Notes under the pieces: generated by a model
Databases searched by the model: none
Seen by the model: only the letters and a program-made list of their open reading frames with translations
What the model was told of the DNA's origin: nothing
Position numbers and translations under genes: made by a program
Shown here: in pieces, positions 52,921 to 61,196 of the stretch
How the letters are laid out: every line of letters begins with the position of its first letter
How positions within the stretch are numbered: position 1 is the stretch's first letter
Origin: ZC4RG30 sp039932715
GTDB lineage: Bacteria; Pseudomonadota; Gammaproteobacteria; Steroidobacterales; Steroidobacteraceae
DNA: 64,000 bases
Assembly (NCBI GenBank): GCA_039932715.1
Contig: JBDTPN010000015.1
Coordinates: 10,269 to 74,268 of the forward strand
Reading direction: 5' to 3'

Positions 52921-55655
52921 GGCGCCTGCATTTCGGCCTTCTGCTGCGCCAGCGAACGTTGGGCCTTTTCAAGCGCGATCTTGAGTGGCACCGCCCAGGC
53001 GGCTGAGTTTTCCCGATTGATTACGCTACCATGGTCACCGGGAACCTCATGCGACTCGAGCCCGTGCTCTACCAACCGTCGCCATTGCCGCAGATGCACG
53101 CCGTCGCGGTGCGTAGACTTGAAATACAGCCCGCGTCCTGCCCATGGAACCAGCTGGTATTCATTCAGAGCCTTGCGGTAGACACTCAGCAGGTAAAAGG
53201 TCCTGACGAACATGGGCAACCGTAAGCCCAAAGCCAGGCACGTCTCGCAAACCAGGTTCCTTACGGCATTTGGGAAAACAACCCTGGGGAAGTAGTTGAA
53301 GGCATCGCTCTCCGCGATCCTGCTGGAAACCCGCTTCTTCACGTATTCGAAACGTTCGCGCAACGGAAGACGCGCCAGGTTTGCGAAGTGTGACAATGCG
53401 GTCTGGCTCAGCGACAGTGTTTGGGTCGTTTCAAGATTTTCCGGTTCACGCCACGCCTCACTGACAGTCGGGAACAGGGAATCAAGCATTGCCAGCAGTG
53501 CCACCGACTGTCCCTCCGCGGTGAGCTGGCGAGCCATCTCGAACGCCACGGTTCCACCGAACGAATAGCCGCCGATCAGATACGGCCCCTCGGCCTGGAT
53601 AACGCGAACCTGCCGCAGGTAATGTCGCGCCATCCCAACGACATCGGTATATACCGCAGGCCGTCCGTCCAGCATCTGATGCTCCACCCCGTAGATCGGC
53701 TGGTCGGATCCCAGATAGTCAGCCAGGTAGGCGTTGCTGTGATCGCCATGGATCCAGAAAAACGGAGTCCGCGTGCCAAGCGGCTGAATCGTCAGCAGCG
53801 ACGCGCTGGCAATTGGCTCTATATGGCCGCCGCGTAGCAAATCCGCGAGTTGGCGTATGGTGGGCGCCTGCAAGACACTCGCGGACGACACCTTGTGGCC
53901 AAAAGCACGCTGGATACGCAGTGCCATCCCCGCTGCCAGCAACGAGTCTCCGCCCAGGGCGAAGAAATTGTCGTTGACTGACACGGCAGCCACACCGAGA
54001 ACCTGGGTCCACATTCTTACCAACGCTATCTCGATGTAGTCGGACGGCAGCGAAGCATCGGATGTGCTCACACGATGCTGATCACGAAACTGTGCCAACG
54101 CCCGGCGGTCGATCTTTCCGGTAGCCGTCTCGGGCAGTTTGTCGACCACGATGACTGAAGAGGGCACCATGTAATGTGGCAGTTGCTCCGAAAGCCATCG
54201 AATCAGGGACTCAGGTGAGGTGGTGGTGCCCGGCGCCGGCACCACAAACGCTACCAGGTCAGGTTCATCGGCTGTGCGCGGTAGTGCGACGACTACCACC
54301 TCCTGTACGTCGGAGTGCGTACTCAGCACCGACTCGATTTCCTGCAACTCAATGCGGAAACCGCGAATCTTGACTTGCGAGTCCTTGCGCCCAAGATGCT
54401 CCAGGGCACCATCTGGACGCAGGCGCCCCAGGTCACCGGTGAGATACATCTGGGCATCGCCGGGGCCGCGCCCCGCAACGAACGCAGTGCGCGTGAGCTC
54501 GGGATTGTTCCAGTAGCCCGGAGACAGAAAGCGGCTTCGCACGCACACCTGACCGACCTCACCAGGTGCTACAGGCAGGCCATCGTCCCCGGCAATAACC
54601 ACTTCAACTCCCGACACGGCAAATCCGACCGGAACGACGTCGGCCGAAATTTGCTGATTCTTATCGACGAAAGACCAGCAAATGTTGCCGGTCTCCGTCG
54701 AACCGAAACGATTCACGAGGACGCAGCGGTCAGGAAAGTGCCGCATCTTGAACAACGAGACATCACTTGGCAGCACTGGCTCACTTCCGAGCACCACCGC
54801 ACGCAATGCCGGGAACGTACGCGCCGCCTCCAGGCTGGCAACGAAATGACGGAACAGCGTCGGCACCGAGTGCGCAATTGTGATCCCGTCTTTCTCGAGC
54901 CAGGCGGCCATATTCTCCAGCCCTTCGTCGTTTACCGAGAAAGGGTGGATGGTTGCGCCGTGCAACAAGCCAGTGAAGATGTCCAGCCGTGAGGCGCTGA
55001 ATGCGTGGGAATGAAATACGGTCAGGTGGTCCGCGGACGTGACGCCAAGGCCGCTGGCGTAGTCGTCAATCTGGCGCAGGATATTGCGCTGCGTCTGCAT
55101 CACGCCTTTTGCGCGCCCGGTGGATCCCGAGGTGTAGAAGACATACCCAAGCCGATCTTCCGGAATCCCGCAGTCCGGCTGATCACTGGATGGGTTCTGG
55201 AGCTCATCGATGCCTATCACTTCGCATCCGGAAGGTGCGATGGTTCGGACGAGGTCACGATGACGGGCCGTTGTCAGGAAGACCGTCGGACGCACATCCT
55301 CTACGATCGACGTGAGCCGTTGCCGGGGATGGGCCGGGTCCAGCGGGACGTAGAACTTCCCTGCCTTAAGGGCGCCCAGGAGCAAGACGATGGCGGACGC
55401 CCCCGGTTCGGCCAGCAGCGCCACCGGTTCCTCGTCTGAACCCCGCCTCGACAGGATGGAGTTGGCCACCTGGTTGGCAGCACGGTCGAGCTGAATGTAG
55501 GTGTATTGCTCCGGGTGGTGCCGAATCGCGATCGCTTCCGGAGTGGCCAGCACCTGACACTCAAAGCGTCCGGCTATCGAATCCGCACGAGCTGATATTA
55601 CCCTGACGATGTCAGCATTCCGCGCGACACGGGGGCCGTCTTCGCGAAACCTCAT
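52917..55655 (-). CDS. Stand-alone NRPS-like protein: adenylation-carrier-thioesterase
   Basis: The protein has 912 residues. Adenylation domain: A3 YTSGSTGRAKGV (about 174), A5 NRFGSTETG (315), A7 YLTGDLGRLRPDG (404), A8 RKDSQVKIRGFRIE, A10 ATGKIDRR with K514. Carrier domain: FFALGGDSLL with phosphopantetheine site S571. Thioesterase: S698 in GGYSFGG, D725 and H875 (PGDHGS). There is no condensation domain. The A4 segment reads HAFSAS where amino-acid activators have FDxS, so the Asp that binds an alpha-amino group is Ser; a keto, hydroxy or aryl acid, or another non-standard substrate, is likely. A PPTase that could activate S571 is encoded 2.2 kb away. Encoded opposite to the flanking genes, divergent from a 2OG oxygenase. 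Confidence 0.9.
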   Translation of the reverse strand: MRFREDGPRVARNADIVRVISARADSIAGRFECQVLATPEAIAIRHHPEQYTYIQLDRAANQVANSILSRRGSDEEPVALLAEPGASAIVLLLGALKAGKFYVPLDPAHPRQRLTSIVEDVRPTVFLTTARHRDLVRTIAPSGCEVIGIDELQNPSSDQPDCGIPEDRLGYVFYTSGSTGRAKGVMQTQRNILRQIDDYASGLGVTSADHLTVFHSHAFSASRLDIFTGLLHGATIHPFSVNDEGLENMAAWLEKDGITIAHSVPTLFRHFVASLEAARTFPALRAVVLGSEPVLPSDVSLFKMRHFPDRCVLVNRFGSTETGNICWSFVDKNQQISADVVPVGFAVSGVEVVIAGDDGLPVAPGEVGQVCVRSRFLSPGYWNNPELTRTAFVAGRGPGDAQMYLTGDLGRLRPDGALEHLGRKDSQVKIRGFRIELQEIESVLSTHSDVQEVVVVALPRTADEPDLVAFVVPAPGTTTSPESLIRWLSEQLPHYMVPSSVIVVDKLPETATGKIDRRALAQFRDQHRVSTSDASLPSDYIEIALVRMWTQVLGVAAVSVNDNFFALGGDSLLAAGMALRIQRAFGHKVSSASVLQAPTIRQLADLLRGGHIEPIASASLLTIQPLGTRTPFFWIHGDHSNAYLADYLGSDQPIYGVEHQMLDGRPAVYTDVVGMARHYLRQVRVIQAEGPYLIGGYSFGGTVAFEMARQLTAEGQSVALLAMLDSLFPTVSEAWREPENLETTQTLSLSQTALSHFANLARLPLRERFEYVKKRVSSRIAESDAFNYFPRVVFPNAVRNLVCETCLALGLRLPMFVRTFYLLSVYRKALNEYQLVPWAGRGLYFKSTHRDGVHLRQWRRLVEHGLESHEVPGDHGSVINRENSAAWAVPLKIALEKAQRSLAQQKAEMQAP

Positions 55656-55911
55656 TTGCGCACGTTAGCATACGACGTGAACTTTGGCCGTCGCTCATAC
55701 GCCGTGCAACCGGTTTTTCAAGGCAATGAGAATTACACGACATATGTTGAACGGCTGCCCACCCCCAAGGTCAGAGTGACGGGGGTGCAGCGGGTCGGAG
55801 AAAATGGATGTTCCCATGCGTGTACTGGGAGCGCCTCCTGCCGCATCCCGCGTTTCGTTCCCTGCATCGCTGAGCTAGTATCACCGGCATAATCGCCAGA
55901 CGGTAAACACC
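55656..55911. other. Divergent intergenic region between the A-T-TE gene and the 2OG oxygenase gene
   Basis: No gene is seen in these 256 bases. An inverted repeat CACCCCC (55760-55766) / GGGGGTG (55781-55787) with a 14-base loop lies in the middle, without a T-run. An 11-mer containing the palindrome ACATATGT lies at 55737-55747 and recurs upstream of the riboswitch. Promoters for both directions must lie here, but none is convincing by eye. Confidence 0.5.
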
Positions 55912-56721
55912 ATGGACCCGGGTATCCGCCCCCTCGATATAGCGGGGCTTCGAAAGCAATATCACTCGGCCAAGCCGTTTCCATTCTTCTGCATCGACGA
56001 GTTCCTGCAACCGCAATTCGTGGCCGAGATCGTGGCTGCCTACCCCACCTATGAGGAGGCCAGAACCATGGGTCTCGAATTCTCGGCGGTCAACGAGCGG
56101 CTGAAGGTGCAGGTTACCGACAGCGCCAGGTTTTCCGCTCCCGTTCGTCGCTTGTCGGATGCCCTGTCGAGCGAATCCTTCCTGTCCTCGATGGAGGAAA
56201 TTACGGGCATTAAATCTTTATTGGGGGACCCACAGCTCAATGGTGGAGGTATGCACCTTACTGGCCCGGGCGGGCGCCTCGATGTGCATGTGGATTTCAA
56301 CCTGATTGCAGGCGGCACATTGCATCGCCGCCTCAATATTCTTCTCTACCTCAATCCTGATTGGCTGGAATCATGGGGTGGCGAGATTGAGTTTTGGGAC
56401 AAAGATGTCAAGAACTGCGTGCAGTCATTCCAGCCGACCCTCAACAGATGCGTGGTGTTTGAAACGAGCGAGTTCAGCTACCACGGGGTGTCGCCTAACC
56501 GATGCCCGTCTGATCATGTGCGACGTTCGTTCGCCGCGTACTACTACACTCGTGAGGCGCCCGCGGCCTGGGATGGGCAGTTTCACAGCACCGTCTTCAA
56601 GGCCAGACCCAATGAAGCTGTCCGCGGCTCGGTACTTATGCCGGCTGAGAAGGTCGGGAGAGAGATCCGTGGCGGCATGGACAGGATCAAGAAGCGCGTG
56701 AAACAGCTACTCGGTAAGTGA
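55912..56721 (+). CDS. 2OG-Fe(II) oxygenase (prolyl 4-hydroxylase-like)
   Basis: This 269-residue cytoplasmic dioxygenase has iron ligands H126-x-D128 (DVHVDFN) and H191 (FSYHGVS), with the 2-oxoglutarate Arg at about 204-205 (HVRRSFAAYYYT). GGEIEFWD matches the family GGEL-type turn. It lacks the Sel1-like repeats of the oxygenase at 21703 and is not closely similar to it. Context suggests it hydroxylates a sugar-bound or carrier-bound unit made by its neighbours; that is inference. Confidence 0.87.
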   Translation: MDPGIRPLDIAGLRKQYHSAKPFPFFCIDEFLQPQFVAEIVAAYPTYEEARTMGLEFSAVNERLKVQVTDSARFSAPVRRLSDALSSESFLSSMEEITGIKSLLGDPQLNGGGMHLTGPGGRLDVHVDFNLIAGGTLHRRLNILLYLNPDWLESWGGEIEFWDKDVKNCVQSFQPTLNRCVVFETSEFSYHGVSPNRCPSDHVRRSFAAYYYTREAPAAWDGQFHSTVFKARPNEAVRGSVLMPAEKVGREIRGGMDRIKKRVKQLLGK

Positions 56722-56752
56722 TTGCGCTCTCTGGCCCTGATTCGGGAAAGCA

Positions 56753-57868
56753 ATGACGAATCACATCGGGGCTCTGGATGGCGTACGCGGCTTGGCTGTC
56801 ATTCTGGTCCTACTGTTCCATTTCGGCCTCCTTCCGTCAGGTTGGGTTGGCGTCCAGTTGTTCTTTGTGCTGTCTGGCTTCCTGATCACCCGTATTCTGC
56901 TGGATGGCCGACGGGAACCCTTAAAGCTCAGTCTGCAACGCTTTTATTGGCGCCGAAGTCTGCGAATTCTGCCTGTGTTTCTGCTGTTCATGACGACCGT
57001 CGCCGTGACCTGGTTGGCAACCGGGTTGCCGGCTTCGTTTGCTTCCGACTGGCCCTGGCTGGTCACATTTGCCGCAAATCTGGCCCGACTGCGCCCCGGC
57101 GATATAGGCGAACCCTTTGTGCACATGTGGTCCCTCGCTGTCGAGGAGCAGTTCTATCTTGTATGGCCATTCGCAGTGCTTATGCTGCCAATGAGGCAAC
57201 TGAAGTGGGTCATGTGGATGCTGCTGCTGGGGATCCCGCTCCTGCGTCTGGCGTCCTTTGGCTGGATGGAAGGTGCCGGGTTCTCATCCGGGTACGCGGG
57301 CCGAGTCGTTTACGTCCTGCCCTTTACGCAGTTTGATGCGTTTGCCGCTGGGGCAGTGTTCGCGATCTGGCCTTCGCTCATCAACAAGGGCAGCACGCGA
57401 AATCTGCTGTTGGTGGCAACAACCACTGCCGCCTGTGGTTTCGCCGTTCTGGTGGCCGAACACCTTTCAGGTAATGGCGCGTTCGCGGGTTCTTTCGGGT
57501 ATTCCATGTATCTTGTTGAGCGAGGTGGCTACTTCTGGGGATACAGCATTCTTAACCTGCTGTTTGCAGGCTTGATCGCCGCGGCCATGCACGAGCGTGC
57601 GTGGTCCAGCATGTTCTCCACTGCGCCACTGGTTTACATTGGAAAAATTTCATATGGTCTGTACGTCTATCATTTGCCGTTACTCCTGGTCGTGAGACAT
57701 TGGCTTCCAAGGCATTCCGCCTCCGCATTCGCGTCGCGAGAATTGGCGATCTTCGCCCTCTGGGTTGCGTTGTCAGTACTTGTCGCAGCGATTAGTTACT
57801 ACCTGGTCGAAAAACCCATCCTCAGACTCAAGGATCGCAAGTTCATGCGCGTGCTGCCGGTTGAATGA
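56753..57868 (+). CDS. Acyltransferase 3 family protein (OafA/YrhL-like)
   Basis: This 371-residue membrane acyltransferase has about ten helices. The N-terminal ALDGVRGLAVILVLLFHFG contains the catalytic-site His (H23), followed by FFVLSGFLIT and the canonical WSLAVEEQFYLVWP. There is no C-terminal SGNH domain. Members O-acylate exported glycans. It lies 31 bases after the oxygenase gene and overlaps the PPTase by 4. Confidence 0.92.
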   Translation: MTNHIGALDGVRGLAVILVLLFHFGLLPSGWVGVQLFFVLSGFLITRILLDGRREPLKLSLQRFYWRRSLRILPVFLLFMTTVAVTWLATGLPASFASDWPWLVTFAANLARLRPGDIGEPFVHMWSLAVEEQFYLVWPFAVLMLPMRQLKWVMWMLLLGIPLLRLASFGWMEGAGFSSGYAGRVVYVLPFTQFDAFAAGAVFAIWPSLINKGSTRNLLLVATTTAACGFAVLVAEHLSGNGAFAGSFGYSMYLVERGGYFWGYSILNLLFAGLIAAAMHERAWSSMFSTAPLVYIGKISYGLYVYHLPLLLVVRHWLPRHSASAFASRELAIFALWVALSVLVAAISYYLVEKPILRLKDRKFMRVLPVE

Positions 57869-58533
57869 ACGGGGCAATTGCATCACCGCGACTGGAGTCC
57901 TTGTACGACTTGCCGGTAGCCGCTGCGGAGCTGCGCGGCCCGCCAAGCCCCAACGCATTGTTCCCCGAAGAGCTCAAAGGACAGGAGAAGTGGGCGGCCA
58001 AACGAGTTTCCGAGTTCGCCGCTGGTCGACAGTGCGCGCATCACGCGATGCAACGTCTTGGTATTGAGCCTGCGCCACTACTGTCGCAACCCGATCGCCG
58101 ACCTGCGTGGCCAACCGGTGTCGTCGGCAGCATTACCCATTGCAAAGGCTATGCTGCGGCTGTGGTGGCGCAGGCGTCTTCAGTGCGATCGTTGGGGCTG
58201 GATGCCGAGGTGTTCGATGCAGTGGCGCCGCACCTGTGGCCAAGGGTACTCAACGCTGCGGAGTTCGCATGGGTACATTCAATGGCAGAGTCCGAGCGCC
58301 GTATTTGGGCTACGGTTGTATTCAGCGCGAAAGAATCATTCTACAAATGCCAGTTCGGGATCACAGGTTGCTGGCTTGAGTTCAGTGATGCACACGTGGA
58401 CGTCTCACGGGTTTCCGCGGACCCAGTGGCGTTCTCCCTCGTCACGCGCAGCCAGCAGGTGATGTTGCAGGGGCGGGGCCTGTTTGTTGACGGCACGGTC
58501 TGCACCGCGTTTGCATGGCCGATAGAAGAGTAG
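57865..58533 (+). CDS. 4'-phosphopantetheinyl transferase (EntD/Sfp type)
   Basis: This 222-residue enzyme moves phosphopantetheine from CoA to a carrier-protein serine. Motifs: RRPAWPTGVVGSITH (P-loop-like and His), LGLDAE with metal ligands D113 and E115, and FSAKESFYK with E157 and K161. It overlaps the acyltransferase gene (ATGA). The adjacent A-T-TE protein (S571) is its obvious client, so the carrier chemistry is likely active. Confidence 0.93.
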   Translation: MNGAIASPRLESLYDLPVAAAELRGPPSPNALFPEELKGQEKWAAKRVSEFAAGRQCAHHAMQRLGIEPAPLLSQPDRRPAWPTGVVGSITHCKGYAAAVVAQASSVRSLGLDAEVFDAVAPHLWPRVLNAAEFAWVHSMAESERRIWATVVFSAKESFYKCQFGITGCWLEFSDAHVDVSRVSADPVAFSLVTRSQQVMLQGRGLFVDGTVCTAFAWPIEE

Positions 58534-58560
58534 GAGAGTTTGCCGACCGACGCGAAGGCG

Positions 58561-59556
58561 TCACTCCACCTTTTCGGCAACGACTCCAATGGAATCGTAC
58601 TTTCTGACAGGCTCCGCCGCAAAAGTCCGTGATAGCATTTTCCAGGATCGAGCGGCAGAGTTGCGAATCGAAGGGTGGGATCCAGCGGGCAGTCGATCGT
58701 GTATGAGCTGCTCGGTGGCGACGTAGCCGTCCGAGAAATAGCGGCAATAACCTGAAAAATAGCTGCGGCGAATTCGCAGGCCAACCGCTTCGGCGAGCTT
58801 GACCAGCGTATCCAGCGCAAAGAAATTGATATGCCGTGGGATGTCGAGATGCTCCCAGGAGAGTCCTGACTGGCGCGCAATCAGCGATTCATTGTTCGGC
58901 ACTTCACAGAACATTAGGCCACCACTGCGAAGCAATTGAACGGCGTTTACTAGCGCATTACGCGGATCCACCAAATGTTCCAGCACATGGCTGAAGACGA
59001 CTCCGTCGCATCCACCCGGCTTGAGCTCCCGCGGCAGCGATTCGGCCGAACCTTCAAGAACGGATATCTGGCTGTCCCGCAGTGACATCGCCTGAACATC
59101 CCGCTCAACGCCAACGCCGCGAATTCCGCGCTCTGCCAGAATACGGATCAACTGGCCACCGCCACAACCGATGTCGACGACGAGTCCACCGCGAGGAATT
59201 TCCTCAGCGATCACATCAATCAGGTTTTCGCCGGCATCCGCACGCCATGCGAGATGCGTCCTCAATCGCGAAAAGAAGCTAGGATTCTCCACTTCCACCA
59301 TGTGCGACTTGCCCTGGGTGTAGTACGCATCTATTTCGTAGAATGCTTTCGCCTGCCCGGGAGTGGGGCGCGGTGAAACGTACTCAAAGCCACAGGCGTT
59401 GCAGCGATGCACTCGCCCATGTGCCGTCGCCGCAAACGACTTGGAGTCGATCGGCATTACGAACTTGAGGCTGGCGCCTGCGCTGCCACAGAGCGGGCAG
59501 GCGCCCCCAATCGGCGCGTGGCCAATTGCGGGTTCCGTTGCACGGTGATTGATCAT
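58561..59556 (-). CDS. Class I SAM-dependent methyltransferase with N-terminal zinc ribbon
   Basis: This 331-residue protein has a zinc ribbon C20-x2-C23 / C52-x2-C55 at the N-terminus and a class I SAM fold (VVDIGCGGGQLIRILAERG, about residue 114; VFSHVLEHLVDP, EVPNNESL). This layout is common in polysaccharide and secondary-metabolite clusters for sugar O- or C-methylation. ATG 59556 follows the stop of the WcaJ-type gene by 1 base; the longer frame lies inside that gene. Confidence 0.9.
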   Translation of the reverse strand: MINHRATEPAIGHAPIGGACPLCGSAGASLKFVMPIDSKSFAATAHGRVHRCNACGFEYVSPRPTPGQAKAFYEIDAYYTQGKSHMVEVENPSFFSRLRTHLAWRADAGENLIDVIAEEIPRGGLVVDIGCGGGQLIRILAERGIRGVGVERDVQAMSLRDSQISVLEGSAESLPRELKPGGCDGVVFSHVLEHLVDPRNALVNAVQLLRSGGLMFCEVPNNESLIARQSGLSWEHLDIPRHINFFALDTLVKLAEAVGLRIRRSYFSGYCRYFSDGYVATEQLIHDRLPAGSHPSIRNSAARSWKMLSRTFAAEPVRKYDSIGVVAEKVE

Positions 59557-59557
59557 G

Positions 59558-60964
59558 TCAGTAGGCCCTGTCACCGAAAACTGTCTGCAGGGCAGTCTTG
59601 ACCAGGATCTTGAGGTCCAAAGTGGGTGACCAGCGGCGCAGGTATTCCAGGTCGAAGTTGACGCGTGCCTGCATCTGCTCCAGCTCGGCGGTTTCGCCGC
59701 GACAGCCGCTGACCTGCGCAAGACCGGTAATGCCTGGCAGCACCTTGTGGCGAATCATGTAACCCTTTATGAGGCGGCGGTATTGTTCGTTGTGCGCCAC
59801 GGCATGCGGCCGGGGGCCCACTAGGCTCATGCGCCCCTGCATCACATTGATGAGCTGGGGCAGCTCATCCAGCGAAAAGCGGCGCAGGAAGCCACCCACC
59901 GGTGTTACGCGCGGATCATTACGCGTAGCTTGAGTGATCTCTGCGCCATTTTCGGTTACGCGCATCGTCCGGAATTTGTATACGACGATTTCCTCGCCAT
60001 CAAGGCCATAGCGGTGTTGACGGAAGATCATCGGTCCTTTCGATGTCAGCTTCACCAGGGCCGCAATTACCAGCATCGGCACCAGGGCAAAGACCATGAT
60101 CACGATCGCGAAGCTCAGGTCGGTGACCCGCTTCATGACGCCGCGGTAGCCATAGAAAGGCGTTTCGCACATTGCCACTACGGGAATGCCCTGGATTTCG
60201 GCGGTGCGCGACTGGATCAGATCGAATACAAAGACGTCCGGCACGTAATAGATCGAAGCAGTGGAGTCGTGCAGTTCGTCCAGAAGGTCCATCACGCGCT
60301 GCACGTGCCGAATTGGCAGTGCGATGAAGATAACGTCGATGCGGTTCAAACGAACGTAGGCGCCCAGTTCGGACAGACGCCCCAGCACACGGTGAGGGCC
60401 AAGCGCTCCCAGGCGCTCCGCGGCCCGGTCGTCGAAAAAGCCCGCGACGCTCGTACATAGCTCAGGATTGTCGGCCATTCCATTCGCCAGCTGCAGGCTC
60501 GAGCCATTGACCCCGACGATAACTGCCGAGCGCTGGTTCTCGCGCGACATTACTACCCGCCGCATTACTATCTGGAGCAACAAGGCCGTACCGAAGGCCA
60601 ACACTGGAGCAATAATCATCCACAGCCCAACGATTCGTCGCGGGAAGTGTTCGGCAAAGCCGGTGATATAACCGACCCCGAACAACAAACCCATCGTGAC
60701 CGCCCAGCGAAACAACATGTCGATCGCCAGCGTGCCAGCGTCGATTTGCAGAATTGGTGCGTCCTGCGTTGGTGGGCGCAGCAAAATTCCGCTCAACACG
60801 GCCGCGATTGTCGCCAGTGCCACGAACAGCTGGTCGAAATACTGGTAATTGAGCCGGGCAATTACGTAAAGCGTCAGGGCGATTACCAGGGCCGGAACCA
60901 CTGTCTGTGCCAGACGCACAAACGCAATCGGCAGGCTGACTCGCAATAGGATCTGTTGGCTCAT
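59558..60964 (-). CDS. wcaJ: Undecaprenyl-phosphate glucose phosphotransferase (WcaJ-type)
   Basis: This 468-residue polyisoprenyl-phosphate hexose-1-phosphate transferase starts repeat-unit synthesis. It has four N-terminal helices, a CoA-binding-like central domain (VIVGVNGSSLQLA) and a C-terminal Bac_transf catalytic domain (KRVTDLSFAIVIMV, YKFRTMRV, RFSLDELPQLINVMQG, GPRPHAV, GLAQVSGCRGE). ATG 60964 has GGGAGAT upstream; the 22-codon extension to 61030 is unlikely. Confidence 0.93.
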   Translation of the reverse strand: MSQQILLRVSLPIAFVRLAQTVVPALVIALTLYVIARLNYQYFDQLFVALATIAAVLSGILLRPPTQDAPILQIDAGTLAIDMLFRWAVTMGLLFGVGYITGFAEHFPRRIVGLWMIIAPVLAFGTALLLQIVMRRVVMSRENQRSAVIVGVNGSSLQLANGMADNPELCTSVAGFFDDRAAERLGALGPHRVLGRLSELGAYVRLNRIDVIFIALPIRHVQRVMDLLDELHDSTASIYYVPDVFVFDLIQSRTAEIQGIPVVAMCETPFYGYRGVMKRVTDLSFAIVIMVFALVPMLVIAALVKLTSKGPMIFRQHRYGLDGEEIVVYKFRTMRVTENGAEITQATRNDPRVTPVGGFLRRFSLDELPQLINVMQGRMSLVGPRPHAVAHNEQYRRLIKGYMIRHKVLPGITGLAQVSGCRGETAELEQMQARVNFDLEYLRRWSPTLDLKILVKTALQTVFGDRAY

Positions 60965-61196
60965 GATCTCCCTGAATTGGCAAAATGCACCGGGAGCGGT
61001 CCCTGCCCGGACCAGGACATTGTGGCGCATTCAGAAGCCAGTAACTATAAGTGAAATCACTCAATTTGACCTGTGGCGCGGAAGCTGGGCTTTGGGGCGG
61101 GGGTGCGGGATTCAGCCTCGTTATGCCGTTTGGGACCATTGTGTAGGCTAGAATCCCGGCTCCGCGACGAGCGCAGATTTTCCGTCCGCAACGCAG

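Noticed and set aside
56722..57336. 204-codon frame overlapping the acyltransferase gene on the same strand
   Set aside because: The other frame encodes a canonical acyltransferase 3 with WSLAVEEQFY; this frame is Arg/Cys-rich and not protein-like.
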